From contig ONPN01000004.1 in assembly GCA_900319695.1 (NCBI GenBank), forward strand, positions 22,979 through 86,978: a DNA stretch of 64,000 nucleotides. The letters run 5' to 3'. Below, one piece after another: positions 17,001 to 26,784 of the stretch. Source of the stretch: an uncultured Eubacteriales bacterium (lineage in GTDB: Bacteria > Bacillota > Clostridia > Oscillospirales > Oscillospiraceae). Below the pieces are notes generated by a model. The model did not search any database, had not been told where the DNA came from, and was given only the letters and a program-made list of their open reading frames with translations. The number at the start of each line of letters is the position of its first letter. Within the stretch, counting starts at the first letter, position 1. The position numbers were made by a program, and so were the translations under genes.

Positions 17001-18092
17001 CTTTTCAAAGGGCCATTTGGGGAACTTCACCACCACATAGTCAACGGTCGGCTCAAAGCAGGCGCAGGTCTTGCCGGTGATGTCGTTCTTTATCTCGTCG
17101 AGGGTATAGCCCAGGGCGATACGGGTGGACATCTTGGCAATCGGATAGCCGGTGGCCTTGGAGGCGAGGGCCGAGGAGCGGCTCACGCGGGGGTTGACCT
17201 CGATGACCGCATATTCGAAGCTGTCGGGGTTAAGCGCGAACTGCACGTTGCAGCCGCCCTCGATGCCGATAGCCGTCACGATGTTCAGCGCCGCCGAGCG
17301 CAGCATCTGGTATTCCTTATCCGCCAGCGTCAGCGCCGGAGCGACGACGATGGAGTCGCCCGTGTGAATGCCGACGGGGTCGACGTTTTCCATGGAGCAG
17401 ACCGCGATCACATTGCCCGCGCTGTCGCGCATGGTCTCAAACTCGATCTCCTTCCAGCCGGAGACGCACTTCTCGATCAGCACCTGCGTGATGGGCGACA
17501 GGTCGAGCCCCTGCCGGGAAATCTGCGCAAGCTCGTCGGCGTTCTGGGCAATGCCGCCGCCGCTGCCGCCCAGGGTATAGGCCGGGCGCACGATGACGGG
17601 GTAGCCGATTTTGTCCGCGATCGCAAGGCAGGTCTCCACATCCTCCGCCGTGGCCGAGGGGATGACGGGCTGACCCATTTCGGCGAGGGTTTCGCGGAAG
17701 CGCTCGCGGTCCTCGGCGCGCTCAATGGCGTCGATGCCGGAGCCGAGCAGCTTCACGCCGTACTTTTCCAGCGTCCCGTCCCTGGTCAGCTGCATGGCAA
17801 GCGTTAGACCCGTCTGCCCGCCGAGACCGGCAAGCAGGCCGTCGGGACGTTCCAGCGCGATGATGCGGCGCAGGGTCTCGGCTGTCAGGGGTTCCAGATA
17901 GATTGCGTCGGCGAGGTGCTTGTCGGTCATAATGGTGGCCGGATTGGAGTTGACCAGTACAGTCCGTATGCCCTCCTGCTGCAGCACGCGGCAGGCCTGG
18001 GCCCCGGCGTAGTCAAATTCCGCCGCCTGGCCGATCACGATGGGGCCGGAGCCGATGACCAGCACCTTGCGGATATTCGGGTTTTTAGGCAT
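14061..18092 (-). CDS. carB: carbamoyl-phosphate synthase large subunit fused to a DapF-like domain
   Basis: A single 1343-residue frame. Residues 1 to about 1055 are CarB: two ATP-grasp halves (starting VLVIGSGPIVIGQ and VMVLGSGPIRIGQ) and a C-terminal MGS-like allosteric domain (about residues 930-1055). It makes carbamoyl phosphate from ammonia delivered by CarA. Residues 1060-1343 form a complete DapF-length module beginning MRTRRQLIRFTKMQ, with GVGSDGIVLI and the second catalytic cysteine in ACGTGA (Cys1286). The first DapF cysteine is Ala1137 (KMAGNNIRC instead of MCGNG). No convincing SD precedes the internal ATG at 14915, so a real fusion is likelier than two genes. It overlaps carA by 8 nt. 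DAP epimerase activity is doubtful without Cys1. Confidence 0.93.
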   Translation of the reverse strand: MPKNPNIRKVLVIGSGPIVIGQAAEFDYAGAQACRVLQQEGIRTVLVNSNPATIMTDKHLADAIYLEPLTAETLRRIIALERPDGLLAGLGGQTGLTLAMQLTRDGTLEKYGVKLLGSGIDAIERAEDRERFRETLAEMGQPVIPSATAEDVETCLAIADKIGYPVIVRPAYTLGGSGGGIAQNADELAQISRQGLDLSPITQVLIEKCVSGWKEIEFETMRDSAGNVIAVCSMENVDPVGIHTGDSIVVAPALTLADKEYQMLRSAALNIVTAIGIEGGCNVQFALNPDSFEYAVIEVNPRVSRSSALASKATGYPIAKMSTRIALGYTLDEIKNDITGKTCACFEPTVDYVVVKFPKWPFEKFHGASRRLGTQMKATGEVMAIAPSFEMALMKAVRGAELGLDTLNAPPLSDAPVRERLAAQDDRRIFTVFEALKAGVSVDEIFNITKIDRWFLWKLQGLVEFEAHLKADGLSGEDYKKAKRLGYTDEALCRLCGVDSVPGMEMHYKMVDTCGAEFEAETPYFYSTFDSECESRLFPRSGKPVVMVLGSGPIRIGQGIEFDYSSVHCVWTLRELGYDVVIVNNNPETVSTDYDTADRLYFEPLCREDVWNIVQLEKPVGVVVAFGGQTAIKLTEFLDKKGVQILGTSADSIDTAEDRARFDALLERFGIRRPRGHGVLTLDEAVAAAEDLGYPVLLRPSYVIGGQNMCISRDKESTVRYMNGILAQGIENPVLVDKYMPGTELEVDVISDGEDVLIPGIMEHIERAGVHSGDSIAVYPPWNLSDKFLKRIADVSEKLALALGTKGLVNIQYLIWQDELYVIEVNPRASRTVPYISKVTNVPMVDLASRIMLGAKLRDLGWGTGLYRTPPYYAVKVPVFSFEKLSDANSILGPEMKSTGEVLGIGRTLAEALFKGLTAAGFKLPERYDAQRGVLISVENEDSQEILSLARRFYKLGLTLYATTDTAAAIASLGIPVVSVQNAGESGEIEALMDSGALRYLVYTGAVKDGTMGDYIALHRRAMQRGVPCLTSLDTANALAEIIESRFHESSTELVDINAMRTRRQLIRFTKMQDCGNDYIFIENFDGAITCPESLCVNLCRPHTGVGSDGIVLIEKSKIADVRMRSFNRDGSEGKMAGNNIRCVAKYVYDRGIVSRERMTVETGSGVKSLRLFLRDGKVSSVEVDMGKASLKAAEIPAVYGGETVVDAPVTIGGADYRVTCVNVGNPHCVVFCDAIDGLDLETVGPLFEHDAMFPERVNAEFVRVVNRHALRMRVWERGSGETLACGTGACAAVVAACENGLCDKGSDVKVSVLGGELTVNYTDARVLLTGGASVVYEGQFEY

Positions 18093-19155
18093 GGTCCTCG
18101 CCTCCCATCATGGCGACAAAGCGGTCGAAGAGAAAGCCGGTATCGTGCGGCCCGGCGCTGGCCTCGGGGTGAAACTGTACCGTGAAGCAGCGCCTGCCGG
18201 GGTAGTCCAGCCCCTCGCAGCTAAAGTCGTTGGCGTTGATATAGCGGAGCTCTGCGATATCCGACACGCTGTCGGCCAGCACCGCGTAGCCGTGGTTCTG
18301 GCTGGTGATAAAGCAGCGTCCAGTTTTGAGGTCCTTCACCGGCTGGTTGGCCCCCCGATGGCCGTACTTGAGCTTGACGGTCTCCCCGCCGAGGGCGAGG
18401 GCCGCGAGCTGATGGCCCAGGCAGATGCCGAAGACCGGCAGCCTGCCCATGAGCTTTTTGAGCTGTTCGATCTCGAAGACATTCTCCTTCGGATCGCCGG
18501 GGCCGTTGGAGAGCATGAGGCCGTCCGGGTTCAGGGCCAGGATCTCCTCCGCCGGGGTATCGTGCGGAAGCTCCGTTACGCGGCAGCCGCGCGCCGTCAG
18601 GTTCTCCACAATGTGGTGCTTTGCACCGTAGTCCATGAGGGCCACATGAAAGCGCTCCTCCCCGACGGCGGGGAAGCTCTGCGCCTGATGGCAGCTTGCG
18701 GCGGCGACCACGCCTCGCACCGCATAGGCCTGTATGTCCGTCAAATCCGCCGGTATCTCGTCGCAGATCAGGGCGTTCATCACGCCCTCCTCACGGATGA
18801 TCCGCGTCAGGGCGCGGGTGTCCACGCCCGTGATGCCGGGGATGTTGTGTTCTTTTAAAAATCTATCCAGCGCATATTCGCTCCGGAAGTTGGAGGGGGT
18901 CTCGCAGAGCTCGCGCACGACATAGCCCTTTGCGAGGCACGCCCCCTCGAAGTCCTCCGGGATGACCCCGTAATTGCCGATCAGGGGGAAGGTCTGCATG
19001 ATGATCTGCCCCGCATAGCTCGGGTCGGTCAGGGTCTCGAGATAGCCGGTCATGCCGGTGGTGAACACCAGCTCGCCGAGGCCTTCCCCCTCCGCGCCGA
19101 TACGGACGCCCTCGAAAGCGCGTCCGTCGGATAATACAAGATAAGCCTTTTTCAT
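18085..19155 (-). CDS. carA: carbamoyl-phosphate synthase small (glutaminase) subunit
   Basis: A 356-residue CarA starting MKKAYLVLSDGRAFEG. It hydrolyses glutamine and passes ammonia to CarB. The class I amidotransferase triad is present: Cys in FGICLGHQLAALALGG, and His and Glu in VQFHPEASAGP. A second ATG sits one codon upstream (19158). The start lies 7 nt downstream of the argF stop, so translation is probably coupled. Longer in-frame extensions run back into argF and are not credible. Its intact cysteine contrasts with NadE: this organism still uses glutamine here. Confidence 0.95.
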   Translation of the reverse strand: MKKAYLVLSDGRAFEGVRIGAEGEGLGELVFTTGMTGYLETLTDPSYAGQIIMQTFPLIGNYGVIPEDFEGACLAKGYVVRELCETPSNFRSEYALDRFLKEHNIPGITGVDTRALTRIIREEGVMNALICDEIPADLTDIQAYAVRGVVAAASCHQAQSFPAVGEERFHVALMDYGAKHHIVENLTARGCRVTELPHDTPAEEILALNPDGLMLSNGPGDPKENVFEIEQLKKLMGRLPVFGICLGHQLAALALGGETVKLKYGHRGANQPVKDLKTGRCFITSQNHGYAVLADSVSDIAELRYINANDFSCEGLDYPGRRCFTVQFHPEASAGPHDTGFLFDRFVAMMGGEDHA

Positions 19156-19162
19156 CATTATC

Positions 19163-20146
19163 TCACAGTGTAGCGGCCATGATGGCCTTGATGGTGTGCA
19201 TACGGTTTTCGGCCTCGTCGAAGACGAGGGACTGCGGGCTTTCAAACACCTCGTCCGTGACTTCCATCTCGGTACGGCCGAAGCGCTCGCCCATCTCCTT
19301 CCCGATCCCGGTCTTGAGATCGTGGAAGGCAGGCAGACAGTGGAGAAACACGGCCTGGGGGCCCGCCGCGTCCATCAGGGCCTTGTTCACCTGATAGGGG
19401 GCGAGGGCCGCGATACGCTCTGCCCAGACCTCCATCGGCTCACCCATGGACACCCAGACGTCGGTGTACAGGACATGCGCGCCCTGCACAGCCTTGACGG
19501 GATCGGTCTCAAAGTCCAGCACCGCCCCGGTCTCCGCAGCAATTACCTGACACTTCGCAATCAGCGCCTGGTCGGGGAAGTACGCTTGCGGCGCGGCGGC
19601 GACAAAGTGCATCCCCATCTTCGCGCAGCCCACCATCAGGGAATCGGCCATGTTGTAGCGCGCGTCGCCGAGGTAGACGAGCTTGATCCCTTCGAGTGTC
19701 CCGAAATGCTCCCGGATCGTGAGGAAGTCGGCCAGAATCTGCGTCGGGTGAAACTCGTTGGTGAGGCCGTTCCACACCGGCACGGAGGCATATTCCGCCA
19801 GCTCCTCCACAATGGTCTGTCCGTAGCCCCGGTACTCGATGCCGTCGAACATGCGGGAGAGGACGCGGGCGGTGTCGGCGATGCTCTCCTTTTTCCCAAT
19901 CTGCGAGCCTGTGGGGTCCAGATAGGTCACGCCCATGCCGAGATCGTGCCCCGCCACCTCAAAGGAGCAGCGGGTCCGGGTGCTGGTCTTCTCGAAGATC
20001 AGGGCGATGTTCTTTCCCTCATGCAGCTTATGCGGGATCCCCGCCTTTTTCTTTGCCTTGAGCTCCGCCGCAAGATCAAGCAGATAGGTGATCTCGTCCG
20101 GCGTATAGTCAAGCAGGGTGAGAAAATCGCGTCCGTGTAAGTCCAT
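19163..20146 (-). CDS. argF: ornithine carbamoyltransferase
   Basis: A 327-residue OTCase that joins carbamoyl phosphate and ornithine to citrulline. The carbamoyl-phosphate loop is [11 protein letters not shown] (about residues 55-65), followed by [11 protein letters not shown] and the ornithine-binding HCLPAFHD (about residues 270-277). It is the first gene of argF-carA-carB, so the carbamoyl phosphate producer and one consumer are expressed together. It is probably a biosynthetic ArgF rather than a catabolic ArcB, since arcA and arcC are not adjacent and argG/argH are in the same block. Confidence 0.95.
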   Translation of the reverse strand: MDLHGRDFLTLLDYTPDEITYLLDLAAELKAKKKAGIPHKLHEGKNIALIFEKTSTRTRCSFEVAGHDLGMGVTYLDPTGSQIGKKESIADTARVLSRMFDGIEYRGYGQTIVEELAEYASVPVWNGLTNEFHPTQILADFLTIREHFGTLEGIKLVYLGDARYNMADSLMVGCAKMGMHFVAAAPQAYFPDQALIAKCQVIAAETGAVLDFETDPVKAVQGAHVLYTDVWVSMGEPMEVWAERIAALAPYQVNKALMDAAGPQAVFLHCLPAFHDLKTGIGKEMGERFGRTEMEVTDEVFESPQSLVFDEAENRMHTIKAIMAATL

Positions 20147-20167
20147 GGTAAATACTCCTTCGTCGTA

Positions 20168-20290
20168 TTTTCCAAGAGTGGAGTTTGAAGAGTGGAGAGT
20201 GGTGTTGCGGTGTCGCTTCGCGACGAATTTAAAATCGTCCGCCTCGCGGACACCATAACTCCACTCTCAACTCTCCACTCTTCACTCTGT
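20168..20290. repeat. GAGTGGAG-type inverted intergenic repeat
   Basis: The left side carries GAGTGGAGTTTGAAGAGTGG and the right side the complementary CCACTCTCAACTCTCCACTC, with a GC-rich hairpin centre (CGCTTCGCGACG, CCGCCTCGCGGAC). A related pyrimidine tract (CACTCCACACTCCACTCTCC) occurs at 43228-43278. Confidence 0.65.
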
Positions 20291-21034
20291 TCAAAGTACC
20301 TTTGACAAAAAGCTCTTGAGTCTGTCGCTCTTCGGATGATCGAAGATATTCTCGGGCGTGCCCTGCTCGACGATAACGCCCTCGTCCATGAAGAGGACGC
20401 GGTCTGCCACCTCGCGGGCAAAGCCCATCTCGTGCGTGACCACGACCATGGTCATGCCCTCTTTTGCAAGCTCCTTCATGACATCCAGCACCTCGCCCAC
20501 CATCTCGGGATCAAGGGCGGAGGTCGGCTCGTCAAAGAGCATGACATCCGGCTCCATGCACAGGGCGCGGACGATGGCGATACGCTGCTTCTGTCCGCCG
20601 GAGAGCTGCGAGGGGTAGGCGTCCGCGCGGTCGGCAAGGCCCACGCGCTCCAGAAGCTGCATGGCCTTTTGATTTGCCTCGGCCTGGCTCTTTTTCAAAA
20701 GCTCTGTCGGGCCGAGGGTCAGGTTTTTCAGCACCGTCATGTGCGGGAAGAGGTTGAAGTGCTGGAACACCATGCCCATGCGGCGGCGGCAGAGGTTGAT
20801 GTTGGTGCGCGGAGCGGTGATGTCGGTGCCCTCGAAGATGACCTTACCGCCCGTGGGGCGCTCCAGCAGGTTCAGGCAGCGCAGGAAGGTGGACTTGCCG
20901 GAGCCGGAGGGGCCGATCACGACCAGCACCTCTGACCGCTCGATATCGACCGACACGCCGTTGAGCGCGTGGACCGCGCCGGCGTTGAAGTGCTTTTCCA
21001 GATCCTTGACGGAGATGATAATATCAGCGCTCAC
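20291..21034 (-). CDS. amino-acid ABC transporter ATP-binding protein
   Basis: A 247-residue GlnQ-type ATPase. Walker A is [14 protein letters not shown], the signature [15 protein letters not shown], Walker [15 protein letters not shown] and the switch His VVTHEMGF. It overlaps the permease gene by 11 nt and ends 145 bp before argF. Located inside the arginine block, its substrate is plausibly arginine, ornithine, citrulline or a related basic amino acid; that assignment rests on context only. Confidence 0.93.
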   Translation of the reverse strand: MSADIIISVKDLEKHFNAGAVHALNGVSVDIERSEVLVVIGPSGSGKSTFLRCLNLLERPTGGKVIFEGTDITAPRTNINLCRRRMGMVFQHFNLFPHMTVLKNLTLGPTELLKKSQAEANQKAMQLLERVGLADRADAYPSQLSGGQKQRIAIVRALCMEPDVMLFDEPTSALDPEMVGEVLDVMKELAKEGMTMVVVTHEMGFAREVADRVLFMDEGVIVEQGTPENIFDHPKSDRLKSFLSKVL

Positions 21035-21752
21035 TGCTCCTCAGCCTCCTTTCCAGTTTGCCGATCAGCCAGCTGAAGAACACGACCAGCAGCAGATAAA
21101 TCAGGGCCACCGCGATCAGCGGCATAAACGCGGAAAACGTGCGCCCGCGGATGACGTCGCCGCCCTTGGTGAGATCCATCAGGCCGATATAGCCGCAGAC
21201 GGCGGTCTCCTTCAAAAGGGCGATAAATTCATTGGCCAACGACGGCAGCACATTTTTGAACGCCTGGGGGATGATGATGAAGCGCATCGTCTGGATGTAG
21301 GTAAAGCCGATGCTGCGCCCCGCCTCAAACTGGCCGTGGTCAATGCTCATAATGCCGCCGCGGATGATTTCGGTGATGTACGCGCCGGAGTTGATGCCGA
21401 AGACCATGGACGCGACAAAGACCGTGTTCGTCGTCGAGACGAAGATGACGAAGTAGCCGATCAAAAGCTGCACGACGACAGGCGTGCCGCGGATGACCGT
21501 GAGGTACAGACGCGCCAGGGCGTTGAGCGCCGTCATCAGCGTCTTGCCGAGACCGGGCTTCATTTCGTCCTTCATCTGGTCGTAGGAGGAGCGAACCATC
21601 GCCACCACCACACCGATCACGATACCGAGCAGCAGCGCGAAGAAGGTGACCTTCAGCGTGACCCACAGGCCGTTCGTGATGTACTTCCAGCGCGCGCCCT
21701 CTATAAAGTTGAAGATAAAGCTCTCTTTGAGCTCCGCAAAGGCTTGTGCCAT
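21024..21752 (-). CDS. amino-acid ABC transporter permease
   Basis: A 242-residue HisM/GlnP-family membrane subunit. It has a long N-terminal cytoplasmic or amphipathic lead, then TM segments. [14 protein letters not shown] (about residue 89) and the EAA loop [21 protein letters not shown] (about residues 143-163) are visible. It is the middle gene of the three-gene importer. A hairpin at 21779-21803 separates it from the binding-protein gene. Confidence 0.92.
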   Translation of the reverse strand: MAQAFAELKESFIFNFIEGARWKYITNGLWVTLKVTFFALLLGIVIGVVVAMVRSSYDQMKDEMKPGLGKTLMTALNALARLYLTVIRGTPVVVQLLIGYFVIFVSTTNTVFVASMVFGINSGAYITEIIRGGIMSIDHGQFEAGRSIGFTYIQTMRFIIIPQAFKNVLPSLANEFIALLKETAVCGYIGLMDLTKGGDVIRGRTFSAFMPLIAVALIYLLLVVFFSWLIGKLERRLRSSER

Positions 21753-21778
21753 AGGAAAATCCTCCGAATATCAGAAAT

Positions 21779-21803
21779 CCCGGGGACGCCGAGGCGCCCC
21801 CGG
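21779..21803 (-). terminator. intra-operon hairpin between binding protein and permease
   Basis: GGGGGCGCC pairs with GGCGTCCCC, without a clear U-run. It is positioned like 2455-2484 in the other importer operon. Confidence 0.5.
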
Positions 21804-21825
21804 TATTATTCGATTTTGCGTAAGA

Positions 21826-22569
21826 TCAGTCGGCGCTGATGTACTTGTCGATGATCTTCTGGACGGTGCCGTCCTTAAGCAGCTCCTCGAGCGCGCCGTT
21901 GAACTCATCATAGAGCTCGGTGGCGTTCTTGTTCAGCTCAAAGCCGTAGGCCTCCTCGGCGTAGGCGGTGGGCAGGATCTTCAGGCCCTTGTTCTGGGCG
22001 ACGAAGGTCTCGGCGGGGCTGTTGTCGATGATGACGCAGTTGACCTTGCCGGTGATAAGCGCCTGGACAGCGTCAGCGCCCTTGTTGAAGCGGGCCATGT
22101 GATCCTCGCCAAACTGATCGGTGGCGTAGATGTCGCCGGTGGTATCCTGCTGGACGCCGATCTTGATGCCCTTCGCCTCAAGATCCTCAACGCCGGTGAT
22201 GGGGGAATCTTCCTTGACAATGATGGACTGGATGCCGGTGGAGTAGCTGGTGGTGAAGTTCACGCTCTTGGCGCGCTCCTCGGTGATGGTGATGGCGCCG
22301 AAGCCGACGTCAACCTTGCCCGCGGCCACAGCGGTGATGATGGAACCGAACTCCATGTCGGAAAGCTCCATCTCGTAGCCGAGCTTGTCGCAGATGGCCT
22401 GGACGATATCGACGTCGATGCCGACGACCTTCTCGTCCTCGTAGTACTCATAGGGAGGGAACGCAACGTTGGTGGCAACTTTCAGAACCTTGTCGGCGGC
22501 CAGCGCGGACGGGGCGAAACACGCAAAGCAGAACACCAGGCAGAGAATCAGAGAAATGGTCTTTTTCAT
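21826..22569 (-). CDS. amino-acid ABC transporter substrate-binding protein
   Basis: A 247-residue SBP_bac_3 protein with a Sec signal ending near APSALA-AD. The mature part begins KVLKVATNVAFPPYEYYED. VVGIDVDIVQAICDKLG, the lobe-linking ITITEERAKSVNFTTSY and GIKIGVQQDTTGDIYA are typical of polar amino acid binding proteins. Cysteines lie inside the signal (LILCLVFCFACFAP), but no canonical lipobox precedes the mature domain. It heads the ABC genes within the arginine block, with AAAGGAGACG before the ATG. A GCAAAT/ATTTGC palindrome lies 36-50 bp upstream. Confidence 0.92.
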   Translation of the reverse strand: MKKTISLILCLVFCFACFAPSALAADKVLKVATNVAFPPYEYYEDEKVVGIDVDIVQAICDKLGYEMELSDMEFGSIITAVAAGKVDVGFGAITITEERAKSVNFTTSYSTGIQSIIVKEDSPITGVEDLEAKGIKIGVQQDTTGDIYATDQFGEDHMARFNKGADAVQALITGKVNCVIIDNSPAETFVAQNKGLKILPTAYAEEAYGFELNKNATELYDEFNGALEELLKDGTVQKIIDKYISAD

Positions 22570-22604
22570 TTTTTTCGTCTCCTTTTAATAAAAGATTTAT
22601 ATTC

Positions 22605-22619
22605 ATTTGCTATGCAAAT
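22605..22619. promoter_or_regulatory. ATTTGC-TAT-GCAAAT palindrome upstream of the binding-protein gene
   Basis: A perfect 6-bp inverted repeat with a 3-nt centre in an A/T-rich leader, flanked by TGAAT/ATTCA half-site-like sequences reminiscent of ArgR boxes. It could equally be the end of the M20 transcript. Confidence 0.35.
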
Positions 22620-23685
22620 TCATATATGAATGAGGTTTGTGAAGAGCTTGAGCGCCGCTTCGGTGACGGCGTCGTTCCAGCGATAGTCCGGGGTGTGGAG
22701 TCCGGGGGTATTCTCCCCCGCGCCGATCCCGCAGAAGAAGGCCGGACAGTGCGCGCCGTAATGGCCGAAATCCTCGGACCATCGGAAGGGCTCGGGAGGG
22801 GTCAGGCAGTCAAGTCCCGCCTGCCTTGCGGCCGCTTCGACTTTTCCGTAAAGTGCCGGGGCGTTCACCGTTGCGGGGAACACGTCCTGCTCGGCGGCGG
22901 TGAGCTTGATTCCCGCTCTGTCGGCAAGCATTGACGCCGTCTGTACCGCGCCGCTCACCAGCTTCTCAAGATCCGCGTCATACCAGGCTCTCAGCGTGAG
23001 GTCGATTTCCCCGCTTCCCGCCGCCACCCCGAAGGAGGGTGAGCCTGCCGAGAAGCATACCGGCGTTGCGAGAACCAGACCGCCGTACTGTTTTGGGTCG
23101 GTCAGCGCCTGCCATCGCCCGAAGAACGCCGCCATCGGGAAGATGGGGTTTCTGCCGTTTTCCGGGTAGGCGGCGTGGGTCTGGCTGCCTTCAAAGATCA
23201 GCCGCAGGCCCTTGGACGCGCAGGCGAAGGTGTCATGCAGCATCAGGACCGAGCCTGCCGGGAAGCCGGGACAGTTGTGAAAGCCGTAGATCGCGCCGAT
23301 CTTTTCTTTGTTGAAGATCGCGCAGCACTCTGCTGCGCCGGCGCTGGTCTCCTCGGCGTGCTGGAAGAGAAAAAAGAGGTTTTTACCGAAGCTCTTTCCG
23401 GCCGTCCAGGCCGCCAGCGCCGCCATGACGGAGGAGTGTCCGTCGTGGCCGCAGCCGTGATAGGGTCGGCTGTCGGCGCCCGTGACCGCGTCCATATCGG
23501 CCCGGAACGCCATGCCCTCCTCTGCGCCCTCCTCGCGGTGCGCGGCGTAAAACCACTTGCCGCAGTCGATGATTTCAAGATCGCTCTCCTGTTTCAGAAA
23601 GTCGATCAGGGCTTTCTTTGTCTCCGTCTCACAGCCGGAGAGTTCGGGGATCGTATGCAAATGCTTTTGCAGCTTCTTTGCAAGT

Positions 23686-23702
<17 letters not shown>
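22620..23702 (-). CDS. M20 family amidohydrolase (peptidase M20D-like)
   Basis: A 360-residue zinc amidohydrolase. Metal-binding stretches are FRADMDAV (about residue 67), GCGHDGHSSVMAAL (about residues 82-95) and FQHAEETSAGA with the catalytic Glu pair (about residues 113-123). It also has the dimerisation/substrate element of HipO-like enzymes. The 5' end overlaps argH by 17 nt, so it is translated with arginine genes. A role in deacylating an arginine-pathway intermediate (ArgE-like) or an imported N-acyl amino acid is plausible but unproven. At 360 residues it is a little shorter than most M20D proteins. Confidence 0.85.
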
Positions 23703-25080
<1,378 letters not shown>

Positions 25081-25108
25081 GTCAATTCGTCCTCACAATA
25101 GTTAAATC

Positions 25109-25248
25109 GTTTTTGAGGCAGCTCTGCCGCCTCAAAAACTCCCTGAGGCGAGCTGCGCGAGCCCTCGCGCCGACCAAACGCGGCGATCTCACGCGAGCCG
25201 CGTGCGATAAGCGCGAGTCCTCAATTTGGAAGCCCCGCTTCCAAATTG
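25109..25248. repeat. hairpin-rich spacer between argH and argG
   Basis: Two strong hairpins: GTTTTTGAGGC/GCCTCAAAAAC (25109-25119 with 25129-25139) and CAATTTGGAAGC/GCTTCCAAATTG (25222-25233 with 25237-25248). They lie downstream of argG on its strand and upstream of argH; the second directly follows the argG stop and may attenuate transcription. No gene. Confidence 0.6.
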
Positions 25249-25249
25249 A

Positions 25250-26470
25250 TTAAAGTTTCCCTTGCTGCATGAGCGCCTGGACCGTGGTGGGCAGGCCCCA
25301 GAGATTGATGAAGCCCGCGGCCTGAGCCTGGTCATAGTCGCTCTCGCCGAAGGTGGCGATGTTCTCGGAGTACAGGGAGTAGGGGCTCTTGAGACCGGCC
25401 TTGATGATGTTGCCCTTGTAGAGCTTGAGCTTTACCGTGCCGGTGACGTTCTTCTGCGTAGCGGTGACGAAAGCGGACAGCGCTTCGCGCAGGGGGCTGA
25501 ACCAGAGGCCGTTGTACAGAAGCTCCGCCAGGGTGATGCTCAGCTCCTGCTTCTTGTGCATCGTCATCTTGTCGAGGCACAGGGTCTCGAGCGCCTCATG
25601 GGCCGCATACAGGATCGTGCCGCCCGGGGTCTCATACACGCCGCGGCACTTCATGCCGACGAGACGGTTTTCCACGATGTCCAGAAGGCCGATGCCGTTC
25701 TTGCCGCCGATGTCGTTGAGCTTCCAGATGATGTCCGTGGGGCTTAAGCTTTCACCGTTGAGGGAGACCGGGACGCCCTTTTCAAACTCGAGCGTCACAT
25801 ACTCCGGGGCGTCCGGCGCGTCGATGGGGCTGACGCCCATCTCGAGGAAGCCGGGCTTTTCATACTGCGGCTCGTTCCAGGGGTCTTCAAGGTCAAGGCC
25901 CTCGTGACTGAGGTGCCAGAGGTTTTTGTCCTTGGAGTAGTTGGTCTCGCGGCTGATCTTGAGGGGCACATTGTGGGCCTCGGCGTAGTCGATCTCCTCC
26001 TCGCGGGACTTGATGCTCCACTCACGCCAGGGGGCGATGACCTTCATGCCGGGGGCGAAGTGCTTGATTGCCAGCTCGAAGCGGACCTGGTCGTTGCCCT
26101 TGCCGGTGCAGCCGTGGGCGATGGCGTCGGCCCCTTCCTTGAGGGCGATCTCCACCAGGCCCTTGGCGATGATGGGACGGGCGAAGGCTGTGCCCAGCAG
26201 ATAGTCCTCATATTTCGCGTCGGCCTGCACACAGGGGATGATCACATCGTTGACCATCTCGTCCGCGAGGTCGAGAGCGTAGAACTTGCTCGCGCCGGTC
26301 TTGATGGCTTTCTCCTCGAGGCCGTCCAGCTCGCCCACCTGGCCGACGTTGCCGGCCACGGCGATGATCTCGGGATCGTTGTAGTTCTCCTTCAGCCAGG
26401 GGATGATGACCGAGGTATCCAGACCGCCGGAATAGGCGAGGACGATTTTCTTGATTTCATTTTTATTCAT
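25250..26470 (-). CDS. argG: argininosuccinate synthase
   Basis: A 406-residue enzyme that condenses citrulline and aspartate with ATP. It starts [20 protein letters not shown]; the PP-motif is AYSGGLDTS. Further signatures are [15 protein letters not shown] and [17 protein letters not shown]. The ATG at 26470 is chosen because an upstream in-frame ATG at 26485 contains the ribosome-binding site (GGAGGCGG). The leading gene of the minus-strand arginine block, it has a clear promoter and a possible ArgR half-site pair upstream. Confidence 0.96.
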   Translation of the reverse strand: MNKNEIKKIVLAYSGGLDTSVIIPWLKENYNDPEIIAVAGNVGQVGELDGLEEKAIKTGASKFYALDLADEMVNDVIIPCVQADAKYEDYLLGTAFARPIIAKGLVEIALKEGADAIAHGCTGKGNDQVRFELAIKHFAPGMKVIAPWREWSIKSREEEIDYAEAHNVPLKISRETNYSKDKNLWHLSHEGLDLEDPWNEPQYEKPGFLEMGVSPIDAPDAPEYVTLEFEKGVPVSLNGESLSPTDIIWKLNDIGGKNGIGLLDIVENRLVGMKCRGVYETPGGTILYAAHEALETLCLDKMTMHKKQELSITLAELLYNGLWFSPLREALSAFVTATQKNVTGTVKLKLYKGNIIKAGLKSPYSLYSENIATFGESDYDQAQAAGFINLWGLPTTVQALMQQGKL

Positions 26471-26512
26471 GTTATCCGCCTCCATACGTGCGTTATTCGT
26501 TTGATGTGTATA

Positions 26513-26541
26513 TTTATACTCGCTTCTCCCATGAAAGTCAA
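26513..26541 (-). promoter_or_regulatory. sigma-A promoter for argG
   Basis: On the minus strand TTGACT (26541-26536), 17 bp, TATAAA (26518-26513). Confidence 0.75.
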
Positions 26542-26542
26542 G

Positions 26543-26552
26543 TGAATATTCA
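26543..26552. promoter_or_regulatory. TGAATATTCA palindrome abutting the argG promoter
   Basis: A perfect 10-bp palindrome one base upstream of the -35. TGAAT and ATTCA are the half-sites of classical ARG boxes, although the usual 4-bp A/T spacer is missing, so ArgR binding is only a possibility. The rest of 26553-26784 shows no gene, only the candidate promoter at 26644-26672. Confidence 0.4.
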
Positions 26553-26643
26553 TTTTTAGAGCATTTTCATTCAAACTGCCCATGTGGACGCATGGAGGCA
26601 GCTTTGTTTTTGTGCGCTTTCTGGTGTTTTTGCCGTTTCGCTC

Positions 26644-26672
26644 TTGCGGACAGGGCCCTTCTATATTAGAAT
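26644..26672 (+). promoter_or_regulatory. candidate promoter for the DUF4349 lipoprotein
   Basis: TTGCGG (26644-26649), 17 bp, TAGAAT (26667-26672). The leader would be about 105 nt. Confidence 0.5.
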
Positions 26673-26784
26673 GGGCTTGCATTTTGGTTGATTTTTCCTC
26701 TGCGGCGGGAACAATCCCCGCTCCCCTGCCGTCAAAACAGACGAAGCGTATACACACAATTCATAATATACGGAGGTCAAGACC

